DNA of 64,000 nucleotides from JAHFRG01 sp036522275. GTDB lineage: Bacteria > Pseudomonadota > Gammaproteobacteria > Burkholderiales > JAHFRG01. How positions within the stretch are numbered: position 1 is the first letter of the stretch; every line of letters begins with the position of its first letter. A model generated the notes under the pieces. That model saw nothing but the letters and a program-made list of their open reading frames with translations. It ran no database searches and was not told the DNA's origin. The translations under genes and the position numbers were made by a program. The stretch covers positions 1-64,000 of the forward strand of contig DATDGC010000003.1 of NCBI GenBank assembly GCA_036522275.1. The letters are read 5' to 3'. This document shows positions 6,864-15,018 of the stretch, one piece after another.

Positions 6864-9431
6864 TCAAACGCTGATATCCACCATTTCCTGGTTTGCCATG
6901 CATTGCTTGAGCGCTTGCGCCATTTCCGCACCCGTTTGATAGCGTTCTTCGACTTGCTTGGCCAGGGCCTTGTTGATGATGATGACCAGGCACTCCGGCA
7001 AATCCGGATTGATGCTTAGAATATCGGTAGGCGGCTCGTTAGCGATCTTGAACATGAGTTGCGCCATGGAATCCCCCTCAAACGGCAATTTCCCGCACGC
7101 CAACTGGTACAGGCTCACCCCCAGCGAGAACAGATCTGAGCGGCCGTCTATCTTTTTCCCAGCCAATTGCTCCGGAGACATGTAAGAAGGGGTGCCGAGC
7201 ACCATGCCGGTCTTGGTTTTGCTAGAGTCGGTAATGCGCGCAATGCCGAAGTCGGTCACCTTGAGCATGTCGCTTCCCGGCTCGTACATCACGTTCGCCG
7301 GCTTGATGTCACGGTGGACTACGTTCTGAGTTTGCGCATAAGCCAGAGCATCGGCAACCCTGGCGACAATGCTCATCACCTTGGGAAGCGGGAGCAGGTT
7401 GTCCGGCTTGGTATAAGGCACCAGATCTTTGCCTTTCAAAAACTCCATCGCGATATACGCCAGATCATGCTCTTCCCCGGCATCGAAAATGGTCACAATA
7501 TTGGGATGGTTGAGGCGCCCGGCGGTTTCCGCCTCGCGGAAGAAACGCGCTTTCACGTCTTCCAGTTCGTCGGCATCAAACTCCTGGGAAAGCGCCAATG
7601 TCTTGATCGCCACCACGCGGCTGATTTTGGGGTCCTTGCCCAAATACACCACACCCATCGCGCCCTTGCCCAGCTCTTTTTCCACCTGATAGCGACCGAG
7701 CATCGGTTTTTCCACCTGCCCGCCTTCAAGAATGAGGGTGCCGCCGGGGTGGCTGGCGCCGGCACCGCCGAGAATCACGGTCTCAGACATCTGCTTGGCG
7801 CGAGTAAGCTTCTGTCCCAGGTCCTTGTACTTGGGGTTGTACTCGCTCATGTGGCGGTACACCGATTCCGCTTTGTTGAACTGGCGCTTGCGCTCGAAAT
7901 CCAGCGCCAGGTTATACAGCAGGTCCATGATGCTGTCATCCCTGGGGAGTTTGCGGAACTTGTCGAAAGCAATGTCAAGCTGGCCCTGCCCCTGAAACGC
8001 CAGCCCCAGCATGCGGTTCGACTCCGCCGATTCCGCTTCGGATTTCTCCTTGCCTCTTTCGGTCACCAGGAAGCGCTTGGTGGTAAGCAGCAAATGGCCA
8101 ACTAAAAGCAACGTCGCCGGCAACATCAGCTGCAGCCATGTCGTCTTGCCGACCATCAACGCGAAATGCGTGCCAAGCAGGGCGGTAAGCAAGGCAAAGG
8201 TAATGATTGCCGCCATTCCTGCCTTGAGCCTGGGAAGCAGCAAGATTAGATAGAGCGCGATAATCAGGAACACCAGCCTCTCCACCCAGGGAGCCCAGGT
8301 CGGCACGACAAAGAAATCTTCCTTGAGGATGCTCGAGACCGAATGCGCAAGCGTCAGCACCGGCGCCATCGCCGGCGAGATGGGCGTAACCTGCATTGCT
8401 CCGACCCCGGCGGCGGTGGCGCCAATCAGCACGATTTTGTCACGGTACTTGTCGGCGGGAATCTTGCCAGTGTAAACGTCATAAAACGAATCCACTGGGA
8501 AGGCAGGCCGGTTATCCCGGTCCTTGTAAAAATATGTGTGCATCTGCAGGAAGGGATCGGTGGGGATGTTCAGGTTGCCAAGTTTGATCCCTTCACCCAG
8601 GCGCAACATGATGTCGCTCGGCTGGAGGTTGAGGCTTTTCGCTGCCAGCATCAAAGACAGGGATGGGAAAAACTGATCGTAATAGCGCAGCACCAGCGCC
8701 TCGGTGCGGATACCACCGTCCACGTCCGGATTGGCGTTCAAATGCCCCATACCCACCGCATTCTGGCCGAATTCGGCCAGCGGGATAAGTGCGTTCATCG
8801 TGGGATTAGGAAGCTGGTCGTTGGATACCGCGGAGATATTATCCTCGACCTTGGAAAGCTGGTTTTTTACCACGAACTCCGGCAAAGGTTGGTCCGGCTT
8901 GCCCAGAGGTTCGCCGAGCTCGAACAATATGGCAAGCAATACGTTGTTTGCCTTTTGTATACTCTCTGCGAGCTTGCGGTCGGTATTGAGGTTCTGCTCG
9001 GCTTCCTTGAGCTGCGCGTCAATCTGCGAAAGAACCTGCTGTGCCGCCGGATCCGCGAGGTCCTTTAAACTTGAATCCGCATACAGCTGTGTAAGCTTGT
9101 TGATGTAATTGAGCCCAGGGTCAACCTGGGGCTCGGAAAAAAACACGGTGTTGCCGATGACCTTGGCCTTGGCGCCGGCAAGGAGGTCAATCATCTTCGC
9201 ATGCACTTCGCGCGACCACGGCCAGCGCCCGATGTTGGCAATGCTCTGATCATCAATCGCGATTACTGCGACTTTCTCGCTCGGATTGCGCGACGACGAT
9301 GCCTTGACCCCGAGGTCATAGGCTTTGCGCTCCAGGCTTTGAATCAAATCCCCGCCGCCCGCGAAAAATAGCACGATGGCGACGATCAGCACGAGAAACC
9401 AGTCGGCTATCCAGAATGCGCGCCTTTTCAT
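6864..9431 (-). CDS. CHASE2-domain Ser/Thr protein kinase
   Basis: Receptor-like kinase of 855 residues. A first membrane helix (about 8-28) precedes an extracytoplasmic CHASE2 region (about 35-370), further membrane helices (about 375-450), a TPR-like connector (about 470-560) and a C-terminal Hanks-type kinase (about 577-850). The kinase has the glycine loop LGKGAMGVVYLG, the VAIK lysine, HRDIKPANVM, DFGIAR and GTPSYMSPEQ. All catalytic residues are present. The start has a strong ribosome binding site (AAGGAG, 8 bases upstream). It is the first gene of the signalling operon, ahead of phosphatase, FHA protein and cyclase. The CHASE2 domain shared with the cyclase suggests that both respond to a similar periplasmic cue. 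Confidence 0.94.
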   Translation of the reverse strand: MKRRAFWIADWFLVLIVAIVLFFAGGGDLIQSLERKAYDLGVKASSSRNPSEKVAVIAIDDQSIANIGRWPWSREVHAKMIDLLAGAKAKVIGNTVFFSEPQVDPGLNYINKLTQLYADSSLKDLADPAAQQVLSQIDAQLKEAEQNLNTDRKLAESIQKANNVLLAILFELGEPLGKPDQPLPEFVVKNQLSKVEDNISAVSNDQLPNPTMNALIPLAEFGQNAVGMGHLNANPDVDGGIRTEALVLRYYDQFFPSLSLMLAAKSLNLQPSDIMLRLGEGIKLGNLNIPTDPFLQMHTYFYKDRDNRPAFPVDSFYDVYTGKIPADKYRDKIVLIGATAAGVGAMQVTPISPAMAPVLTLAHSVSSILKEDFFVVPTWAPWVERLVFLIIALYLILLLPRLKAGMAAIITFALLTALLGTHFALMVGKTTWLQLMLPATLLLVGHLLLTTKRFLVTERGKEKSEAESAESNRMLGLAFQGQGQLDIAFDKFRKLPRDDSIMDLLYNLALDFERKRQFNKAESVYRHMSEYNPKYKDLGQKLTRAKQMSETVILGGAGASHPGGTLILEGGQVEKPMLGRYQVEKELGKGAMGVVYLGKDPKISRVVAIKTLALSQEFDADELEDVKARFFREAETAGRLNHPNIVTIFDAGEEHDLAYIAMEFLKGKDLVPYTKPDNLLPLPKVMSIVARVADALAYAQTQNVVHRDIKPANVMYEPGSDMLKVTDFGIARITDSSKTKTGMVLGTPSYMSPEQLAGKKIDGRSDLFSLGVSLYQLACGKLPFEGDSMAQLMFKIANEPPTDILSINPDLPECLVIIINKALAKQVEERYQTGAEMAQALKQCMANQEMVDISV

Positions 9432-9649
9432 CCCTGAACTCCTTTTTATTTTTTTGTAGGTGAGCTGTTGAGTTTTAGTTTACACATTTTACGATATTCA
9501 TTTGTAAAGTATACGTTTTTTTGCATCGTAAAGCGCGTCCGAATGCCGGCAAATCGGTTTCGGCATACAGAGGTTTACAGCAAATACTCCTTGAATAATT
9601 CTGTTAAACGATAAAATTCAAAGAAATAAAACATTAATCCAGCAGGCAA
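9432..9649. other. AT-rich intergenic region upstream of the kinase operon
   Basis: This 218-bp stretch must carry the promoter of the kinase-phosphatase-FHA operon and the 3' end of the terC transcript. On the minus strand it has the strong AAGGAG site, a TATACT hexamer, and an outward-facing TTTACA/TGTAAA pair about 30 bases apart. I found no -35/-10 pair with convincing spacing and no clear terminator hairpin. Confidence 0.4.
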
Positions 9650-10324
9650 TCAAGCTCTGCCGTGAGTTGCTTTAAGCCATGCGCCGGTTGCGACAACGAA
9701 AAGCGCGCCGCCAACCGGCGCAAGCAATATCAGGATATGCGCATGGATGTCTATCCAGTCGCTCAGCAAAGGGTCGCTCACCAGCATATCTCCTGCGATG
9801 TAGCCGAGCAGCGCAGCGCCCAGCGTGATGATGACCGGTAAGCGCTGCATCAGCTTGAGAACCAGCGTGCTGCCAAAAACTATCAGCGGGATGCTGATGG
9901 CAAGCCCGAGTATCAGCAGTGTGATGTTGCCTTTGGCCGCCGCAGCGACGCCGATCACATTATCCAGACTCATCACCAAGTCAGCGACCATGATGGTCTT
10001 GATCGCGGAAAACAGACGCTCGCTGCCTTGAATGCCGTCTCCATCCCCCTCTTCCGGCAGCAGCAGCTTCACCGCAATCCAGAACAGGAGCAGACTGCCG
10101 ATGATTTTGAGCGAAGGCAGTGTGAGGAGCTTCACCGCAAAAACGGTGAGGATCACGCGCATCACGATGGCGGCAGCGCTGCCCCAGATGATCGCCTGTT
10201 TTTGCCTCCTGCCATGCAGCGAGCGCGCAGCGAGCGCAATCACTACCGCATTGTCACCGGAGAGCACGATATTGACGCCGATGATTTGAAGGAGCCCGAT
10301 CCAGAATTCCGGGCCGCTCAACAT
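9650..10324 (-). CDS. TerC/YjbE-family integral membrane protein
   Basis: Inner-membrane protein of about 224 residues with roughly seven hydrophobic helices. It carries the TerC-family signature NIVLSGDNAVVIALAAR near the N-terminus and DLVMSLDNVIGVAAAAKGN in the middle; the paired Asp-Asn motifs are thought to bind metal. Homologues are linked to manganese export or tellurite resistance. The length fits the short YjbE-type branch. I prefer the ATG at 10324, but a GTG at 10333 is also open; neither has a strong ribosome binding site. It follows the formate-THF ligase gene by about 25 bases and may be co-transcribed. No functional link to C1 metabolism is obvious. Confidence 0.88.
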   Translation of the reverse strand: MLSGPEFWIGLLQIIGVNIVLSGDNAVVIALAARSLHGRRQKQAIIWGSAAAIVMRVILTVFAVKLLTLPSLKIIGSLLLFWIAVKLLLPEEGDGDGIQGSERLFSAIKTIMVADLVMSLDNVIGVAAAAKGNITLLILGLAISIPLIVFGSTLVLKLMQRLPVIITLGAALLGYIAGDMLVSDPLLSDWIDIHAHILILLAPVGGALFVVATGAWLKATHGRA

Positions 10325-10349
10325 CGCGATCACGGATCAGTGTCCCGCC

Positions 10350-12026
10350 TTAAAACAACCCGACCACTTTGCCATCATCATCAAGATCTATTTTCTCCGC
10401 CGAAGGCACCTTGGGCAGCCCCGGCATGGTCATGATGTCGCCGCAGATCATGACGATGAATTCAGCACCCGCGGCGAGACGGACTTCCCGGACATTGACG
10501 GTGTACCCGGTCGGCGCGCCGCGCAGGCTGGCGTCCGCAGAGAACGAGTACTGTGTCTTCGCCACGCAGATCGGGTAGTGCCCGTAGCCATCCTCCTGCA
10601 GCTTCTTGATCTGCGCGCGCACCTTGGCGTCCGCCGCAATGTCCGCAGCGCCGTAAATCTTGGTGGCGATCGCCTTCATCTTGTCCCACAGTGAAGCCGA
10701 TTCTTCGTAAACAAATTTGCAGCCCGCGGGCGCCTTGTCAACAATGCTCACCATGGTGCGCGCCAGCTCCTCGGCCCCCTTGCCGCCATCCGCCCAGTGT
10801 GTGGCAAGGATCACCGGTGCCTCGTGGTGCGCCATCTTCTTTTTGAGCAGCTCGATCTCGGCCGGCGTATCGAAGTTGAAGCGGTTGATCGAGACCACGC
10901 ACGGCAGACCAAAGTGGTTACGCACGTTGTTGACGTGTCGCTCGAGGTTGGCGATGCCCTTCTCCAGCGCCGCCAGGTTTTCCTTGTTGAAGTCAGCGCG
11001 ATCTACCCCGCCGTGGTACTTGAGCGCGCGGATGGTGGCGACCAGCACCACCGCGGAGGGTCGCAATCCAGCCTTGCGGCATTTGATGTCGATGAACTTT
11101 TCCGCTCCGAGGTCGGCGCCGAACCCGGCTTCGGTAACGCAGTAGTCTGCAAGCTTCAACGCGGTTTGGGTGGCGATCACCGAGTTGCAGCCGTGGGCGA
11201 TGTTGGCAAACGGTCCGCCGTGGATAAAAGCCGGGTTGTTCTCCAGCGTCTGTGCGAGATTGGGTTTCAGCGCATCCTTCAACAGCACCGTCATCGCGCC
11301 ATGCGCGTTTAAATCACGCGCCCTCACCGGTTTCTGCTCGCGCGTATAGCCGACCACGATGTTGCCAAGGCGGTTCTTTAAGTCTTTAAGCGAAGTGGCG
11401 AGGCAGAATATCGCCATCACTTCGGAAGCCACCACGATGTCAAATCCGTCCTGGCGCGGGTAACCGTTGCCTGTACCTCCCAGTGAAATCACGATTTCAC
11501 GCAGCGCGCGGTCATTCATGTCCACCACCCGCCGCCAGGCGATGCGCCGCACATCCAAGCCCAGCGCGTTGCCGTGGTGGATGTGGTTGTCCACCATCGC
11601 CGCAAGCAGATTGTTGGCCAGGCCAATCGCGTTGAAGTCGCCGGTGAAATGCAGATTGATATCCTCCATCGGCACTACTTGCGCGTAGCCACCGCCCGCA
11701 GCGCCGCCTTTCATGCCAAATACCGGGCCGAGAGAAGGCTCACGCAGGCAAATCACCGCTTTTTTGCCGAGTCGATTCAAGGCGTCGCCCAGCCCAACGG
11801 TGGTGGTGGTTTTGCCTTCGCCCGCGGGAGTGGGAGTAATGGCGGTCACCAGAATCAGCTTGCCGTCAGGCTTATTGGCGAGACTGTCAACAAAATCCAG
11901 GGAAAGCTTGGCCTTGTAGTGGCCATAAGGCTCGAGATGTTCTTCGTCTATCCCGAGCTTTTCCTTCGCCAGTTGAGTAATGCGCTGCATCCTGGCTTTT
12001 TGCGCGATTTCGATGTCCGTCAACAT
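10350..12026 (-). CDS. fhs: Formate-tetrahydrofolate ligase
   Basis: ATP-dependent cytoplasmic enzyme joining formate to tetrahydrofolate to give 10-formyl-THF, the entry of formate into one-carbon metabolism. The 558-residue length is normal. The P-loop TPTPAGEGKTTTTVGL lies near residue 65, and the family strings REPSLGPVFGMKGGAAGGG and GGPFANIAHGCNS follow. The ATG at 12026 has an AAAGGG site about 7 bases upstream. A formate dehydrogenase lies immediately upstream on the same strand, so formate could be either activated here or oxidised to CO2 by its neighbour. Confidence 0.97.
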   Translation of the reverse strand: MLTDIEIAQKARMQRITQLAKEKLGIDEEHLEPYGHYKAKLSLDFVDSLANKPDGKLILVTAITPTPAGEGKTTTTVGLGDALNRLGKKAVICLREPSLGPVFGMKGGAAGGGYAQVVPMEDINLHFTGDFNAIGLANNLLAAMVDNHIHHGNALGLDVRRIAWRRVVDMNDRALREIVISLGGTGNGYPRQDGFDIVVASEVMAIFCLATSLKDLKNRLGNIVVGYTREQKPVRARDLNAHGAMTVLLKDALKPNLAQTLENNPAFIHGGPFANIAHGCNSVIATQTALKLADYCVTEAGFGADLGAEKFIDIKCRKAGLRPSAVVLVATIRALKYHGGVDRADFNKENLAALEKGIANLERHVNNVRNHFGLPCVVSINRFNFDTPAEIELLKKKMAHHEAPVILATHWADGGKGAEELARTMVSIVDKAPAGCKFVYEESASLWDKMKAIATKIYGAADIAADAKVRAQIKKLQEDGYGHYPICVAKTQYSFSADASLRGAPTGYTVNVREVRLAAGAEFIVMICGDIMTMPGLPKVPSAEKIDLDDDGKVVGLF

Positions 12027-12165
12027 GAATGCACCCTTTCTTTGAAAAACGGTTTCCCTCTAATCCGCTTGCAATTGAGACGGCTTGCAGGGCATGTTCT
12101 GGTTTATCCGGTAAGCCGGGTTGCAATGGCGGGAATGGCTCAACCCGGATCGAATTGTTTGCGAA

Positions 12166-14964
12166 TTATATGGCGAGCACCTGTCCGCCGCCAAAACTTG
12201 CGTGCTCGGGCTTTCGCCCACCGCGTTTCACTCTGACCGCACAGTACTTGAATTCGGGTATTTTGCCGACCGGGTCGAGCGCCGGATTGGTCAGCAGATT
12301 CGCCGCCGCCTCGTAAAAGCAGAAGGGAATAAACACCGTGCCGTGCGGCGTGCCATCATCGGCGCGCGCGTAGAGCGAAATTTTCCCGCGTCGGGATTCC
12401 ACGGTAATCACTTCCCCCGCCTGCACGCCGATGGCTTCCAAATCTAAAGGATGGAGTGAAGCCACCGGTTCGGGCTCAATCGCATCAAGCACGCCGGCGC
12501 GGCGGGTCATGCTGCCGGTGTGCCAGTGCTCAAGCTGCCGGCCAGTAATCAGCACCAGCGGAAAATCGTGATCCGGCCGTTCGTTGGCTGGAATGATGTC
12601 TGCCGGCACAAATCGTCCTCGGCCATTTGCAGTCGGGAAGTGGTCGGTAAACACTACCGGCTCTCCGGGATCGCCTTCGTGCTCGCAGGGATAAGTTACA
12701 GAGGACTCGCGCTCAAGCCGCTCCCAGGTAATGCCGGCGATGGAAGGCATGGCCTCGCGCATTTCATTGAACACGTCCTTCGGCCCCGAGTAATTCCAGT
12801 TGAGCCCCATGCGCCGCGCGATTTCCTGGATGATCCATAGATCGTGTCTTGCCTCGCCCGGAAGATCCAAAGCCTGCCGGCCAAGCTGCACCATGCGGTC
12901 GGTATTGGTCACCGTGCCGATTTTCTCAGGCCACGCTGAAGCCGGCAGGATGACGTCGGCGAGGTACGCAGTTTCGGTGAGGAAAAGGTCCTGCACCACC
13001 AGCCATTCGAGTTTAGCCAGCGCTTCGCGCGCATGCCTGAGATCCGGATCGGACATGGCGGGGTTCTCACCCATGATATACATACCGCGGATTTGCCTGG
13101 CATGCACCGCGTTCATGATTTCCACCACCGTGAGGCCCGGCTTGGGATCGAGTTTGGTGCCCCACAGCTTCTCGAATGCGCTGTGCACGCTTGCGTTGTC
13201 CACACTCTGATAATCGGGATACATCATCGGAATCAGCCCTGAGTCGGACGCACCCTGCACGTTGTTCTGGCCACGCAAGGGATGCAGCCCGGTGCCCGGA
13301 CGCCCCACCTGGCCGGTGAGCAGCGAGAGCGCGATCAGGCAGCGCGCATTGTCGGTGCCGTGCACATGCTGCGAAATGCCCATTCCCCAGAAAATCATGG
13401 ACCCCTTCGAGGTGGCATAAAGCCTCGCCACCTCTTTGATCGTTTCTGTGGGAACGCCGCAAATCGGCGCCATGGCTTCAGGGCTGTAGTCTTCAACGTT
13501 TTTCTTCAGTTCTTCATAACCGCTGGTACGGTTCTTGATGAACTCCTCGTTCACCAGCCCTTCACGCACTATGGTGTGCATCATGGCATTCAGCAGCGCG
13601 ACATCAGTGTCGGGTTTGAACTGCAGGAAGTAAGCCGCATGACGCGCGAGCTCCGAGCGGCGCGGATCGGCAACGATGAGCTTCACGCCCTTTTTCACAG
13701 CATTCTTGATCCAGGTGGCCGCTACGGGATGATTCACCGTCGGGTTGGCCCCGATTACAAACACCACTTCCGCTTTCAGCACGTCGCTGACCTGGTTCGA
13801 CACCGCGCCCGAGCCGATGCCCTCGAGCAGCGCCGCCACGCTCGAGGCGTGGCACAGGCGTGTACAGTGGTCCACATTATTGCTGCCGAAGCCAGTGCGC
13901 ACCAGTTTCTGGAACAGATATGCTTCTTCGTTCGAGCCTTTGGCCGAACCGAAGCCGGCAAGTGCCTGCGGGCCTTGGGCATCGCGGATTTTTTTCAAAT
14001 TGCCTGTTGCGAACTCCAGCGCCTCCTCCCAACTCGCTTCGCGGAACACTTTCAGCACGTCTTCCGGATCCATCACGAAATCGGCGGACTTGGGAAAGCC
14101 TGGCTGGCGAATTAGCGGCTTGGTGAGCCGCTGTTTATGACTTACGTAATCAAAACCGTAACGGCCTTTCACACACAGCCGGCTATGATTCGCCGGGCCG
14201 TCTCGTCCTTGCACGTAAAGAATCTTATTGTCCTTGACATGGTATGTGAGCTGGCAACCGACACCGCAATAGGGGCAAACCGAATCCACGGTCTTGTCCG
14301 GTTTTAGCAAGCCCACACTCCGGGCAGGCATGAGCGCGCCGGTAGGACAGGCCTGCACGCATTCGCCGCACGCGACGCAGGTTGACTCGCCCATTGGGTC
14401 GTCGAGGTCGAACACGATCTTGGAATGCTCACCGCGGAAGGCATAGCCGATGACGTCGTTGACCTGTTCTTCGCGGCAGGCGCGCAGGCAGCGCGTGCAT
14501 TGGATGCAGGCGTCGAGATTCACTGCAATGGCGGGGTGCGAAACATCGGCTGCCGGTTGGTGGCGCGGGCTGAAGCGTGGTTTTCCGAGCTTGAGTTTTT
14601 TCGCCCACAGGCCGAGCTCGGAGTCGAGGGTATAGGATTGCCGCGGCATGTCGGAGAGAAGCAACTCCAGCACCATTTTCTGTGACGCCTGGGCCCGCGT
14701 ATTGTCGGAAAATACTTCCATACCCTTCTTGGGAGTGCGGCAGCAGGAAGGCGCCAATATTCGCTCGCCCTTGATTTCCACCATGCAGACACGGCAGTTT
14801 CCGTCCGGACGCAGTCCGGGCATGTAGCAGAGACGCGGAATTTCCACGCCGTGACGCTCGGCTGTTTCGATAATGCTCTCGTTGCTGAAACCGGTGACGG
14901 TTTTGCCGTTCAGCCTGAACTCGATCACTTCCGATTTCAAAGACAATCCCTCTGGAGCGTTCAT
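12166..14964 (-). CDS. fdhA: NAD-type formate dehydrogenase, molybdenum alpha subunit
   Basis: Catalytic subunit (932 residues) of a soluble formate:NAD+ oxidoreductase. The N-terminus has a NuoG-like [2Fe-2S] region (about 15-90; CRVCMVEIKG). Ferredoxin-type motifs CIQCTRCLRAC and CVACGECVQAC (about 150-215) follow, then the [4Fe-4S] motif CPYCGVGC and the bis-MGD domain. The active-site residue in DHCTRLCHASS is encoded by TGC, so it is cysteine and not selenocysteine. The C-terminal MoCo dinucleotide-binding domain has GRQLEHWHTGSMTRR. It is followed by fhs (139-bp gap) and preceded by the fused gamma-beta subunit gene (54-bp gap). Small chaperone-like genes (fdsC, fdsD) of related operons are not next to it. 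Confidence 0.95.
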   Translation of the reverse strand: MNAPEGLSLKSEVIEFRLNGKTVTGFSNESIIETAERHGVEIPRLCYMPGLRPDGNCRVCMVEIKGERILAPSCCRTPKKGMEVFSDNTRAQASQKMVLELLLSDMPRQSYTLDSELGLWAKKLKLGKPRFSPRHQPAADVSHPAIAVNLDACIQCTRCLRACREEQVNDVIGYAFRGEHSKIVFDLDDPMGESTCVACGECVQACPTGALMPARSVGLLKPDKTVDSVCPYCGVGCQLTYHVKDNKILYVQGRDGPANHSRLCVKGRYGFDYVSHKQRLTKPLIRQPGFPKSADFVMDPEDVLKVFREASWEEALEFATGNLKKIRDAQGPQALAGFGSAKGSNEEAYLFQKLVRTGFGSNNVDHCTRLCHASSVAALLEGIGSGAVSNQVSDVLKAEVVFVIGANPTVNHPVAATWIKNAVKKGVKLIVADPRRSELARHAAYFLQFKPDTDVALLNAMMHTIVREGLVNEEFIKNRTSGYEELKKNVEDYSPEAMAPICGVPTETIKEVARLYATSKGSMIFWGMGISQHVHGTDNARCLIALSLLTGQVGRPGTGLHPLRGQNNVQGASDSGLIPMMYPDYQSVDNASVHSAFEKLWGTKLDPKPGLTVVEIMNAVHARQIRGMYIMGENPAMSDPDLRHAREALAKLEWLVVQDLFLTETAYLADVILPASAWPEKIGTVTNTDRMVQLGRQALDLPGEARHDLWIIQEIARRMGLNWNYSGPKDVFNEMREAMPSIAGITWERLERESSVTYPCEHEGDPGEPVVFTDHFPTANGRGRFVPADIIPANERPDHDFPLVLITGRQLEHWHTGSMTRRAGVLDAIEPEPVASLHPLDLEAIGVQAGEVITVESRRGKISLYARADDGTPHGTVFIPFCFYEAAANLLTNPALDPVGKIPEFKYCAVRVKRGGRKPEHASFGGGQVLAI

Positions 14965-15018
14965 CGTTTACCTCGCTGTAAGTGCGGCGCACTCACCGCA
15001 CTCTGGACACATCTTACT

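Noticed and set aside
7167..8105. 312-codon plus-strand open frame opposite the CHASE2 kinase
   Set aside because: It is the antisense of a well-supported kinase domain, with no recognisable motif or ribosome binding site.
4946..9431. Type VI secretion regulatory island
   Set aside because: The kinase, phosphatase and FHA set is T6SS-like, but no Tss/Tag structural gene occurs in the window and the flanking gene is a GspE-type ATPase.
13840..13875. Selenocysteine at the formate dehydrogenase active site
   Set aside because: The active-site codon in the D-H-C-T-R-L-C string is TGC, not TGA, and there is no in-frame TGA.
13282..14115. 277-codon plus-strand open frame opposite the formate dehydrogenase alpha gene
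   Set aside because: Antisense shadow of a gene whose Fe-S and MoCo motifs are clear.
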